Origin: Apteryx mantelli
Lineage: Eukaryota; Chordata; Aves; Apterygiformes; Apterygidae
Reading direction: 5' to 3'
Length of the DNA: 64,000 bases
Assembly: GCF_036417845.1 (NCBI RefSeq)
Contig: NC_089979.1
Coordinates: forward strand, 24,741,958 to 24,805,957
Shown: piece after piece, positions 53,001 through 64,000 of the stretch
Layout: each line of letters starts with the position of its first letter
Numbering within the stretch: the first letter of the stretch is position 1
Notes under the pieces: model-generated
Database searches by the model: none
What the model saw: the letters and a program-made list of their open reading frames with translations, nothing else
Told to the model about the DNA's origin: nothing
Program-made: the position numbers and the translations under genes

Positions 53001-55642
53001 CTAAAATTCCTCCTGTTTCTTGAAGCATCTTGCCTTTGTTAGCATATAATGTTTCTGCAATTCATTGAGCTTTATAAGAGTTACTTGGTAGTGAATGAAA
53101 AGAATCATAGGTATTTTAGGAATCTATGAATAGCTATTTCATAATAAAGGGCTAGTAAGAGGAGCATTTTTTTCCTGGTAATTTGAGTTTCAAGAAATGT
53201 GAGTACTAAGAGCTCAATGTTATGGTCTCCTTGCTAAAACTTAATATCTTAGCTGTATAAAAGAAAGCTGTAGTCTTCAATGAGATTGTGCAGAGATAAA
53301 AGTACAAATCTGTGCTGTGTCAGAATATTTCTTGCCACAGCATTAAGTGAACACTGAGTTCTCTTTATTTAAAAAAAAAAGAAAAAAAAAAGTGACAGTG
53401 TTATCTTTAGCATGGCCACAGACTAATGCAGAAGAAGGGTGATTGGATAACAAATCTCATTTGAGCTCTTGCAGAAAGTAAATAAATTAATTACTGGCAA
53501 ATTCTATAGTATGCTACAAGTCCATTTCTGGCAGGGAGTGTTAAATGATTTTGATTTGGAAAGATATCATGATCATGTTACCTTTAGAAAAGTAATTTTG
53601 TTATGTTTGCTCTGCTCTGCATAGTGAATTGCAGTAGCTGCTGTGAGAGCCCTTCAACCTTAATGCCTTCCTTTTAGGAAGCGGTATTATTAATGGGAAG
53701 TTATACAGATTAGGTTATATCAGTGCCTGGTTCCTATCAAACAGCTTGGCAGGAATTGCTGCATACTCTGCTAATAGATTAGATCCTCTAATGGTGTATC
53801 TTTATAAATGGAATCTCAAATGATATGCTATAGTACTACTTTTGTTTTACTACCATACTTAAGAGTATTGCCTTTAAATCATGGCGGCTTATTGTGCTTC
53901 AGTTTACTTATGTTTAATTTTTAAGCAAGTACTCCCTTGAGCTATATATCCAGTTTTACTTAAGCCACATAATAAGGCAAGTGTCAGAGGTGGATGATTG
54001 TTTAACTGCCATGGATTTTCACAGTATAATTAAGGTTAATGTTTTCCTAAACTTATTTGGTTTTGTATCTTTTTCAATTAGCGTCCAATAAAAAAGATAG
54101 GTTTTTAGGCTACCTCTGTTCTCTCTCTCTCCCCCCCCCTCCATGTGATTTAACTATTTCAGGGGCTGGGAGGCAGCTCTCAGGTTTGGCTTCAAGGTTT
54201 CAGCAACCTGTAAACTTACAGGAATATGTTAAAGTCTGAATTTTGCTGAACTTGATCATCTTCTTCCTCTCTCATCAGTATTGATCATGAACAGGTTTTC
54301 ATAATTTAAGGCTGCTTCTTACAAGGGCAATAATATTACCTGAACTCTGTGGTATGGATCCAACCTATGCATGGCAGGTTTCGTTACCGATGCCCAAGGG
54401 GGGGACATTTTGCAATCAGTAGTTCCAACAAAACAAAAGTTTTTTTTGTTTTGTTTTTTTTTGGTCAGAAGCAGTCTTAGGATTTTTATATCAGGGAAAG
54501 TTACTGCAAAATGAGTAAGTATGAATTTACACTTAGTGTTTATGCTGTATCAGTTTTGAAAATGATATCCATTTATTCCTAAAGATAGATGAGTTCAATT
54601 TAATGCTAGTGATTCAAGATGTATTGTCTTTATCGGCAAGATGCAGACCAAATCCTGCCTGTGTATCTAAAAGAAGTAGAAGCATTTAGATGATGCCTCA
54701 CTTTACACAGGAAGAATTTTAGGCTGAGAAAATAGTTCATTAAGCAAGCTTTAATTTGAGAACACAGTTTTTGCTTTAAAAGGACAGAACATGCATAGAA
54801 TATGCAGTTTGCTAATGACTTCTAGTTATCTATTACTGTTGTTACTGTAGCAGCTACAACACTTCACATGAAAACCATGGTAATTTCAAAGTACATGCAG
54901 TTTTCTAAACTGGATTAAAAAAAAAAAAAACTTCCCCCACACCCCGTGTTCCGATCCTCAAGCTGTCATGAGGAGTTTGTGTATTGTCTTCTGTTCCTCA
55001 CAAGAGGTACTTGTATTAAAAACAAATTAAAAACCCCTGTGGGAATGCCCATTCTGTTGAAAGCTGTCAGAGCTTTCTAGTTGTGTATGCAGTAAAGCTT
55101 ATGTCTTAACTTGCGCAGAAGTTAATTGCTCTTATGTTTTACTTAATCACAGACCTCAAGAGTATAAAGCAATTAAAATCTAGGACTTGTCCTTCCTTGG
55201 TGGTGTTTGGAGGTTTGAATTCTTTTTCATGTACTATGTATAGAGCTTTATTTTTTTCTAAAATTGTCCTCTTATCCTCTTTAGAATCATTATAATGAAG
55301 CAAAACAGCTATTTTTAATAGAAGTGAGGGCAATATGGAGTAGTTTTGCATCAGTTTTTTTACTGCTTGTACAAGTTATATTGCACATATCATGTTGCAG
55401 TAGGTTAGTAGGCAATCTGATTTGTGCTTGAAGAAAAATGCCATTGCTAGGTGTTTTCAAGAACTTGGGAAGGAAGGAAATGGGTAACCTTTCTTGTTAG
55501 TTTTCATGCAGCAAGGCTCTGAAAAGTTTGGCTTCTCATCGAGAGAACAAAAGCCCTCTTCTTGGATTATGAGTTTTGAGATGTGTTTACAGCCTAAACA
55601 TGTCTTAATGGCATTTATTTTGAAAACTTTTGAGATCATCAG
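44091..55642 (+). other. Presumed intron 1, distal part
   Basis: No supported exon. Simple repeats include an A-rich run at 53371-53391. A GC-rich patch at about 52040-52320 has no splice-bounded coding frame. AT-rich segments about 51000-51110 and 53880-54060 look like possible conserved non-coding sequence. A short stretch near 44940-44960 faintly resembles a CR1 end but is too brief to call. Confidence 0.5.
53371..53391 (+). repeat. A-rich homopolymer run
   Basis: Two 10-base A runs separated by one G. Simple sequence only. Confidence 0.9.
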
Positions 55643-55954
55643 TACCTTGTTGAGGAGGGGAGAGCTACCATCAACCCCCCCTTCCTGGCCAAAGTGTGGC
55701 TTAATCCAACCGAGAGGCAAACTCTCAATGATATGCCATTAAGTATCACCGATGCAACATCTTCTAGTGCCATGCCTGCATCTACACACATAAAACTGAA
55801 AATGATTTTCGACGTAGTTGTGGAGCACAAGGCTGATGAAAACGCTGATCTTGCTCCAGAGTCAGGAGAGGAAAACTCAAGCCTGGTGCGAAGGATGCCC
55901 TCCTTTTTCCTCTGGTGCCCTCTCCATGGCACAGGATTGTGCCTTCCAGAACGA
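55643..55954 (+). other. Exon-like open segment, possible coding exon or pseudogene fragment
   Basis: The segment follows a CAG acceptor-like site (55640-55642) and ends at the donor-like GTAAGG at 55955-55960. It has 104 open codons in phase 0, compatible with exon 1. Between about 55700 and 55890 the codons often begin with G or A and end loosely (GAY, GTN, GAR, GCT), a pattern typical of coding DNA, and the product reads as an acidic, soluble polypeptide. I do not recognise the protein. The acceptor tract is only moderate, the last 20 or so codons look less coding-like, and a 216-codon frame is open on the opposite strand (55639-56289). It could be a real exon, an exon remnant or coincidence. 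Confidence 0.22.
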
Positions 55955-57166
55955 GTAAGGTTTGATCCCTGCTCTGTTGAAGATTCCCATCCGCCTTGGC
56001 AACTAGGCTGTTTCTGCCACCCTCGACAGCAGCGGCTCCCGCAGCACCCTGCGCTCCCATGGCCTCCGTGACATGGATGTGTTGGAGGAAGAAGGGGATT
56101 CGGGGACGGTTGGGTTTGCCTCCTGAGACTGTCAGGAAAAAAATGTGCCTGCTGCTTTTGCAGGCGGCCAGTGGGAAGCACCGCTGCCACCGCTGCCCGT
56201 GTCTGAGAGGCTGTAACGAGGTGCCACACAGCTGGACGTGCTCCCTCTCCGGTGTTGTAGCTATCCCGGTTTCTCAGGGGCTTTCCCACAGCATCAAAGG
56301 GAACAAGTTAAAGCAACTGTAAGCTGTGGTGAGGAAGGGAAAGATTGGTGTTGTTGATTTTTCAGTTATTAGAAAAATTGTCTAGGAGATTTGTATTACA
56401 AGACTTTGGTTTCTTTTCACTGTCTGTAAACAACAGGTTATTTGAATGAGCTCGGAAGGTCTGGAAACTTTCTGTGCTTGGCATTTTTAGTTAAAAGGCA
56501 GCTTGAGATAAAAAGTTATGATTTTATTTCTTGTATCCCATATAATCTTATTCCGCATGTGGATTAAAGGTTGCATTTATACCTGCTGTTATGAAAAATG
56601 CTGGGTTTGACCCAGCTCTTGCGGTGCTGTCTGCATGAGGAGTTTCTTAGTGGTTTAAGTGGATTCTGGAAGACTTGTTGGGGACCTCTTGGTGTGTAAT
56701 CCAAAACTTGCCCTGCTGTGTAGGAGTGACGCACTGAGAGTGAAGACTGATAAACCATGCTTTGTTCACATTATGTTCAATATCTGTGTTTAGGGAACAT
56801 GTATTGAGGTTATGAAGCCAAGCACTCTGAAAGCGTTTCAAACATCTGTACAACCTTCCTTCAGGGTCCTTTGTCTTGTATGGCGCAGATCGTCCCTGAC
56901 TGAAAGACAGCCTGCTGCTTATGCCTGCAACTCCTGCCCTCTGTGCATGGGATGGAGAAGAAAAATACACACTGTGCTGTACTTGCCACGTTTGTTATGA
57001 AGGTTGGAAAATGCCTGGAGAATGAGACATGGGATGCAAGTATTGAAAGGATATTAAATTAGATTAGACCTTTCACTGACTGTCAGTAACTGTGTATTTC
57101 TGTCCTCCTGGGTTCCTGACTTGAGACCCTCAGATCCAAGTAGAAGCGCAGAGTACTTGCTGCTGC

Positions 57167-57174
57167 TGACGTCA
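57167..57174. promoter_or_regulatory. Consensus cAMP response element palindrome
   Basis: TGACGTCA is the full 8-bp site for CREB/ATF dimers, retaining its central CpG in otherwise CpG-poor DNA. One site can arise by chance in 64 kb. Confidence 0.35.
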
Positions 57175-58424
57175 ATGGGATTTACGCTTTTCAGTGTGGG
57201 ACATGCAATTTATTTGCTTCTGGGTGCTTTAACAGCAGGACCTAGGACCCTTCTATTAGCTTAGACGAAAATGTCATCTCATGAGAATCAACGCACTTCT
57301 GGAAATGCAGACCTTAAGCAAGTAGCTTGGCATGTAAATTTGGTTGTTTTACCAAGAGGCTTTTCATTTTTGCCCTGGAAAGGCCTTGCTGTTCCAGTTT
57401 TCACTGCAAGTTTTTCTGTTTGAAATTAGGACACCTGTATTTAGGCATCTGTGTGTGAGCCTGTGCATGAGCTTCATATCTAGGTTTGCATTTCAGCAGC
57501 AGAGGTTTAGTCAATACAGCCAACAGGCATGAACAGTGATTCTGTATTGATTCAGTTGCCTAATTTTAAGCTTTTTGTGCCATTTGGGATACCTTAAGTG
57601 TTGGAGAAGTGAATGACCCTGGAAGGTGTGACAGGACCTGCAGGAAGCATGTGTCCTTCTGAAGCAAGAGCTAGAGACGAGGCAGGATACCTGGGGCATC
57701 TCAGGCAAAACTACATGCCCATGTTTAGGCAACTGAACTGGACCTCAGGCTCCACCGACTGCAGTGTCTGTATTTCCACTGATCAAAACAGGATTTTAGA
57801 TGGTGAGCTCAAGGCCTGGCATTGAGTCCCCTGCTTTGTGCCTGGCCCTCTGGACACCTCCTGGCAGTTGGGGCTCCCCGGGAATGCATTTTAAATTCTC
57901 CATGCTTGTTTGTGCCTTTTTTCTTTCCTTTTTCCCCATCACTGAACAACAGCGATGGTACTTGAGCTTGGGGCCAGGAAACACGCTGATATCCTGTAAT
58001 TGCCTCTCAGACCTTAACTGGGAAGTTGCTTTTGTTTAATTGTATTGTTTTGTTCTCAGCTTGTTTGTTCCCACAGCCTCCTATTACATTAGGACAATAT
58101 GTCCCTCTTGGAAGGTTTTCTAAGCCACTGTAAGGTAATTTCATCTTGCTGACCAGGACACCATTGTTTGAGTATTACATGTAGGTATCCTTAGGGATTT
58201 TGCATACTGTGTGGGCATTTGTCAATAGCCTTACTCAAAAGAGAAGTTGTTGAAACAGGAATAGGAATTGGAGTGCTGTCTTATGCTGAGGGAATAGTTC
58301 CTTATTGTCTGGAGGTAGAATAGGTGTATAATTACCAGAAATTTAAAGCATTTTTAACAGAAGCGCATCTCACATTTAAAGGTTGGCCCTTGGTCATTTT
58401 TTCTGCTATTCTGTAATTGATAGG

Positions 58425-58458
58425 TACACAATGCTCTTATTGAAGAGCATTATGTGTA
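58425..58458. repeat. Short hairpin with 14 paired bases and a 2-nt bulge
   Basis: AATGCTCTT (58430-58438) pairs with AAGAGCATT (58443-58451) across a 4-nt loop. Five more outer pairs form after a 2-nt bulge. Compact and stable, but too short for a normal microRNA precursor. Confidence 0.7.
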
Positions 58459-59158
58459 TTTATGGTCCGTGAAAGATTCTGTAGGTGAGATGTAGCTAAA
58501 ATAATAATCAGCATGTTTAACTGCGGCAGTTTCCTGACATGCAATTCTGGTTCAATTCTTTTTACCACTAGCAAACTCCATTAGTTTCTCATTTCACACC
58601 TGGGAGATTTCTGATGCTAACTGTGTTGCAGAATTTCGGGAGGCTGTCTAACTTCATTTAAAAGCCAGGGTTATTGCCTCTGTTGATTTCTAGAATGAAG
58701 CTAAATTTACATGGAAAAGAAAACTGAATTCTGAATGATTGACTGGCTTCTGTCTCATTTCATGATACATATGGGATGTTTAATTTTCACCTTTAATAGA
58801 TTACACTTCATTCTCATTGTGCATGAGAAAGCAAAATTTGTTTATGCAGTCTCCAAGTTTTATACAATATTACATCCTTCCAAGGTAGTACAAGTCTAAA
58901 TACTTGTGTATCTTTTGGATTTTGATTACTATTAGCATAATGCAGCTACTCATTTTGTTTCTGTTCTTTTCTTATGCTCAAAGCAGCATGTGGAAAATCT
59001 TATTTCTAAGGCATTGTTTGGTGTGCATTCTCCTGTGCACACTGGATGCTATTCAGAAGGATCTGATGTATGTTAGTCATTCATTTAATGGCCACACCAG
59101 GTAGGTTTAACAACTGGAAGATAGTAGTAATGCTCCAAGCGTGGTACAGTATAGTTTT

Positions 59159-59896
59159 CATAGAATCACAGAATCACAGAATCACTGAGGTTGGAAGGAA
59201 CCTCTGGAGATCATCTAGTCCAACCCCCCTGCTCAAGCAGGGTCACCTAGAGCACGTTGCACGGGATCGCATCCAGGTGGGTTTTGAATATCTCCAGAGA
59301 AGGAGACTCCACAACCTCTCTGGGCAACTTGTTCCAGTGCTCTGTCACCCTCACAGTGAAAGAGTTTTTCCTCATGTTCAGATGGAACTGTCTGTGTTTC
59401 AGTTTGTGCCCATTGCCTCACGTCCTGTCGCTCGGCACCACTGAAAAGAGTCTGGCTCCATCCTCTCGACACCCTCCCTTCAGATACTTGTACACGTTGA
59501 TAAGATCTCCTCTCAGCCTTCTCTTCTCCAGGCTGAACAGGCCCAGCTCTCTCAGCCTTTCCTCATAAGAGAGATGCTCCAGTCCCCTAATCATCTTTGT
59601 AGCCCTTCGCTGGACTTGCTCCAGTAGTGCCACATCCCTCTTGTACTGGGGAGCCCAGAACTGGACGCAGTACTCCAGATGTGGCCTCCCCAGGGCTGAG
59701 TAGAGGGGGAGGATCACCTCCCTCGACCTGCTGGCAACACTCTTCCTGATGCAGCCCAGCATACCATTGGCCTTCTTGGCCACAAGGGCACATTGCTGCC
59801 TCATGCTTAACTTGGTGTCCACCAGCGCTCCCAGGTCCTTCTCCGCAGAGCTGCTTTCCAGCAGGTCAACCCCCAACCTGTACTGGTGCATGGGGT
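59159..59896 (-). mobile_element. CR1 LINE, 5'-truncated 3' end, minus-strand orientation
   Basis: Read on the minus strand, the element runs from the C-terminal part of the CR1 reverse-transcriptase protein into its short 3' end and terminates in degenerate ATTCTGTG octamers (59159-59185 on the plus strand). The conserved 3' motif GATGATCTCCAGAGGTTCC-like is present. Similarity ends abruptly at about 59896, a 5' truncation typical of CR1 insertion, and no clear target-site duplication is visible, as is usual for this family. It lies antisense to the presumed host gene. CR1 abundance and this tail type point to a bird, though other sauropsids also carry CR1. Confidence 0.95.
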
Positions 59897-59897
59897 G
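59247..59897 (-). pseudogene. CR1 ORF2 remnant (C-terminal reverse-transcriptase region) with one stop
   Basis: The minus-strand frame encodes the familiar CR1 C-terminal region with motifs such as [31 protein letters not shown] and [15 protein letters not shown]. It is interrupted by TGA at 59418-59420, at a site where CR1 proteins normally have arginine; CGA to TGA is the expected product of CpG methylation decay. Beyond this stop the same frame stays open for 56 more codons to the natural-looking terminator at 59247-59249. No frameshift is seen. The frame also extends upstream into flanking DNA to 59972 by chance. It lacks the endonuclease and catalytic reverse-transcriptase regions, so it is dead. 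Confidence 0.9.
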
Positions 59898-62494
59898 CAT
59901 AGAGGTCATCAAGAGACTACATGCAGTATAGGAAGAGGTTAAAAGTTTAACTATAAGAATTTTTTTGCACATACTACTATGCTAATTAGCCAGAAAATTT
60001 GGTTTTCTATACAGCCAGGTCTGCACACTGAGTTGTAAGACAGTGATGCCTGTACGCTTGTGTACTGCAGAAACAACTGCTGCTGTGCATGGTCAGAGAA
60101 CCACAAATGCTACCACTTTCTGTTGCTGAAGGAGCTCTGCAGTTAGGAATAATGCTGCGATTGCTTTTTTTCCCTTGCTTATAAAGCATCCAGAGAAATG
60201 AGTACCTGCTCTCCAAGTCCTGGGACAAGTCACCTACTCAGTTGGGTTGTACTGTGTTATTACAGATAAACAGAGATCTCTTATTGTAACCATCAGTTAC
60301 AAAAGTATGGGTCTGCAGTCTGAAGTTGTAGGGTTTGGGTTTTTTCTAGTGCAGCTTATGTCAGCGCTGAGATTCTGAGGTTTCTTTCTGAGTCTTCTAT
60401 ATGTACTGTTGTCACAGTAATTGTTCCCTTGGAAAATGCAGAAGCTTTGCTGACTTTGCAAAGTGTCTATATACTGTTTTATTTCAAAACTCATTTGGAT
60501 CTGTGAAACCTGACTTTATGGGTCATATCTCTTCATTTGGAGATTGACTGCCTTGCTTAATGCATGTTGGAGTGACTGCTCAGCTGTTAACCTGTTGGGT
60601 TTGCATCTTGCAAACAACAGAAATTTTGTTGTTTGTGCCCTGTGGCTCAGAAAGACTTCCCCCCTCCCACCCCCAAAAGTCTAATTAAGTACCTCCTAAG
60701 ATGCTAGAAATTTAGGAGGGCACATGTTCCCTCTAGACATTATCATGAATAGTTTGGTATTTGTTGGAGGAGGAGTGTCTAAGTTCAGACATCTAAAATC
60801 AGTACTCTGAATGACCCTCTGCAGAAGTGCACCTTTCTCCATTGATCTGTGGAATGAGCTTTTGGTCCTAAGCTTAGCTACACTAAATTGAAGTTAGATG
60901 CCTGAAGTACATAGTGACTTTCTGTCTCCCCATCTCCTTAGTCTCATCTGAGAGTGTTACTGTATTAAAGCCCTGAACTGGATGATCCAGCTCAAGGCCA
61001 GTGAGTTTAAAATTGCAAGTAAAATCTATCAGTAGTGATGCTGCTGATTGGGTAGTGGTATTGAGAGGGGAAGGAGTGTGCATGTGTCTCTATTCTATAT
61101 AGCTGCCTGAGTAGTGGTATATTCTGGGCACTATAAGCACTTCTAGAATCACGGAAACTTGTCCAAAGTCTCTCTTTGGGGGGACAGAAGATGTGGGATT
61201 TTACCTGTCAATCTGCTGTGCTCAGATATCAGCTATACTTTGTGAGTGGCCACGGGCTTTCAGTAAAACCATGGTCTGGCTGTAAGACTTACAGTAATGA
61301 CTTTATGAAAATACCTTTGTTTATGAAATCCAGTTATATAAGTACATTGCCAGTGTGTCTCTACCATGGCACGCCATAGGACATGTGGCAGCCAGCACAG
61401 ACCTTGGATTAGACAACCCCTCTATGGAGATCCACTTTGATCCTGTGCCTCCCTATGCCTAACAGAGAGGGGAACAAAGAGTAGGAGCAGATGCAGATAA
61501 GATCTGAAAAATTCATTAGATTCCATCCAATGCTGATGCTCTGTTTTAAGCTGCAGCAATTTTCACCAGGCCAACTGAAACCATCCATTCTGCTTGGGTG
61601 GCCACAGTCTTCAGCTCAGCTGAGCACCAGGTTCTGTGAGAAGTGCTGTCCTTCTGCTTGGCTCTTCGTACTGATCAGCCACTATGTCTAGCATTTTCCA
61701 GAAGCTCAGAATTCATTGATGAATAAATATTGTGGGGCAGGAGCTGTCTTTAAATGGAGTTGTCAACTGAGATATGTAAAATCAGCCAATGGTAACGCTG
61801 TTATAGAGAACTGATTTCATTTTTTTTGCTGTATCTAAATTAAATGGTATAACTTTGTGCATTTGTAAGACAACCTGTCTACCAAAACCAACTAAAGCAA
61901 AGGGCTCTGCCACACTAAATTCTTCCTCTGGGAAGAGGCTGAAGGAACAAATACGTGACAGATACTGTATCAGAGCATTGTGTAACAACCTATGCACAAC
62001 AGAATAAAAAATATTAAAAGGTTCAGTATTAATCCACTCTAGAAGCCATCTCTTGTGTAAGAAGGTTGGCTTGGACCAGTGTCAAAGTTCAGCTGCAGAA
62101 GTAGGGTAATCGAGGTCCAGCCTCCCATCACAAGGTCCCTCAAGTCCTCTGGGACCTACCTGTCTTTAGCTCTGGTCTGATTTCAACCCGAATCCCATGA
62201 CTTGGCCAGAACATGCATGTCTCATCCTTGGCCTTAACCCACTTAAAGGAAAACTCCTTTTGCTTTCTTCAGCACAGACATTAACTGCTTGTATGTGTAG
62301 CTTTTGCTAACAGGGACGAAAAATGTCTCTATAGCTCTGAGAGTGAGAGACATTTACATCTTAACAAAAACATGTCAACGCAGATTAGGTTGTTAAAAGA
62401 AAAGAAATAAAAAGAAAGCCTTTGAATCCGGAACATGACAGTCTTAATCCCAGAGTCATTACAACATCAAGCAACAAGTCTGAAAAAGATTTTG

Positions 62495-62518
62495 AATCCC
62501 ATGCGACTGCATGGGATT
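62495..62518. repeat. Inverted repeat with perfect 10-bp arms and a 4-nt loop
   Basis: AATCCCATGC (62495-62504) and GCATGGGATT (62509-62518) are exact reverse complements separated by GACT. Three more outer pairs can form after a bulge. Confidence 0.85.
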
Positions 62519-63332
62519 GCTTCAAGCTTGAGCAGCCTAGCTCTGTAGACAGCAGGAGACCACAGCCTTATTCTGCATTCTCTTCTAAGGGCTGAGGTTT
62601 TAAAAGGAGGGAGGATGAGACCTCTGAGAAAAGATTCTGTTTTCCGTTGGCAAACCTAATGTGTATTTATTTGAATAATATATTCAAAAGGGAAATAACA
62701 TGGAAAATAGCTGTCATAACTGGGGTTTTCATGGTATCTTCTACACTTTGCTTTGAAAATATAACCCTGTGACTTGATGTTTGCTGGGATTACTGTGAAT
62801 GCAAAGTGGATCTGCATTTAATTCATCTCTAGTGTTAGAGTATAAAAAGGGAATACGTGCCCTGGAAATTTTTCCAGCCGCTTGCAGAGAAGCAGTAATG
62901 AAAATTCAGCTTCAAGATTGATTGATTACTCACAGATTATAGAGCAGCAATTGCAGACAGTTTTACTATTTAAACACTACTTGCTATTAAACCACTTTTT
63001 ATAGCAGACTAGGAAGGCAGATGTCCATTTAATCCATTTGGCTCCTTCAGTGCTGCATAATGTCACGACTGACAACATACTCCAGTAAAATGGAAACCTT
63101 CAGCTGCATGTTCTGGTGGAGTACGTTTGGAAGTGAATGAGAAGATTGTCCTTCTTAGAGACTCTCTTGATGAATGTGAGTTTTCCTTTAAGACAAGTTC
63201 AGAGATGATGATGATGATAGGGCTGATTGTAAATCAGTAATGGGACAGGAAGTCAATTTCCGAAGGCAGTAAAAGGTAGAGAAATGATGCGAGGTGTCCT
63301 AGACTTATCCCTTTGCTTGAACCTTGTGTATT

Positions 63333-63370
63333 AAAAAAAAAAAAAGAAAGAAAGAAAAAGAGAAAAAAAA
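63333..63370 (+). repeat. A-rich and (GAAA) simple repeat
   Basis: A run of 13 A followed by GAAA units and a further A run. Purine-only on the plus strand and likely length-polymorphic. No element body precedes it. Confidence 0.92.
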
Positions 63371-64000
63371 CAATACTACTGCAGCATGTGCCATTAGCAT
63401 ATAGATGCTGAGATTCGATGGTCAAATTCTAAGTGATGCTTTTATACTTTGCTGAGACATTTACGTAGCAAATACTGAAGAACTGCACTTGGCTGTTACA
63501 AACCAAAACACTTCCCTTTTTTTGGTTACCTTTGAATTGCAGCTGCAATAAGCAAAATAAAGCTGCAAAGAGTGCAGTAGTGGAACCCCTTTTCATCTCC
63601 ACAAAATGGGTTTTCTAAAATTTGGGACCCGTTTGCTGGGCTGCTTGCTAGACTTGTTCCACAGCCAACATAAACTGGATTAGGAGAAGTCGACTTCCCA
63701 CGCGTGGGTGTACAGGAACAGTTAGCTGGAAAATTCTCATCAGCTCTCTAATGGCAAAATGAGGTTTTTGCTGTGAATGTAAATTGTATACGACTTCAAA
63801 CCAGCTCTAGTAGGAGAGAAATGAGGAGAAGGAATTATTTGTCGGTGTTGTAAAGGCAGGCCGTGGCTTGCCCAGGGGATCGTGTTGGGATCCCAGTGTG
63901 ATTTTGCTGCCTGCCTAAAGCTGGTTGCTGCTGACCTGGGGGTGTTGGTAGCAGCAGTCTCTGCCCTTGCTCTGCCAGGGTGACAGGTGGCTCCTGTAAC

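Larger units (their letters stand above)
55961..59158 (+). other. Non-coding DNA, presumed intron
   Basis: GC-richer at first (to about 56330), then AT-rich. It includes a cAMP-response-element palindrome at 57167-57174 and a bulged hairpin at 58425-58458. No exon is supported. Confidence 0.5.
59897..64000 (+). other. Non-coding DNA to the window end, presumed intron
   Basis: AT-rich sequence with short frames only. It contains an inverted repeat at 62495-62518 and an A/GAAA-rich tract at 63333-63370, plus a short GAT repeat near 63206-63220. No exon or further transposable element was recognised. Confidence 0.5.

Noticed and set aside
55639..56289. 216-codon minus-strand frame
   Set aside because: No domain or promoter was found. 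It may simply be open because it opposes a segment with purine-first codons on the plus strand.
59233..59472. Minus-strand 79-codon frame within the CR1
   Set aside because: It is an out-of-frame shadow. The true element frame continues past the TGA at 59418 in another frame.
1..64000. CRISPR arrays, bacterial operons, tRNA or rRNA genes
   Set aside because: No regularly spaced direct repeats, ribosome-binding sites, gene clusters or tRNA box A/B pairs were seen, and the composition and CR1 element indicate a vertebrate genome.

Overview
This is a vertebrate, most likely avian, genomic window. The evidence is a CR1 non-LTR retrotransposon end with its typical octamer tail (59159-59896), few recognisable interspersed repeats, one strong CpG island, and long AT-moderate stretches without genes. 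No bacterial-type gene organisation is present. Almost every open reading frame is short and looks like chance, so little protein-coding sequence can be supported.

Layout: positions 1-26990 look intergenic. They contain a small CpG-rich patch (about 4935-5255), a GC-rich but CpG-poor stretch (about 12740-13170), a perfect 147-bp tandem duplication (13463-13756), and a compositionally distinct stretch that I cannot classify (about 16240-18300). A large CpG island (about 26990-28720) carries a TATA-less, GC-rich promoter region and one convincing first coding exon, with its ATG at 27586. This exon encodes 20 residues that read as a signal peptide and ends at a consensus GTGAGT splice donor at 27646. 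The rest of the window, more than 36 kb, is best read as the first intron of this plus-strand gene for a secreted or membrane protein. I could not identify the gene from 20 residues.

The presumed intron holds several simple repeats, three compact inverted repeats, the CR1 copy in antisense orientation, and two speculative exon-like segments (43887-44087 and 55643-55954). Both would join exon 1 in phase 0. The main items for follow-up are the exact in-frame tandem duplication, the exon-like segment at 55.6-56.0 kb, the CR1 copy broken by a single internal stop, and the dense G-rich repeats around the promoter. I see no clear novel multi-gene system.
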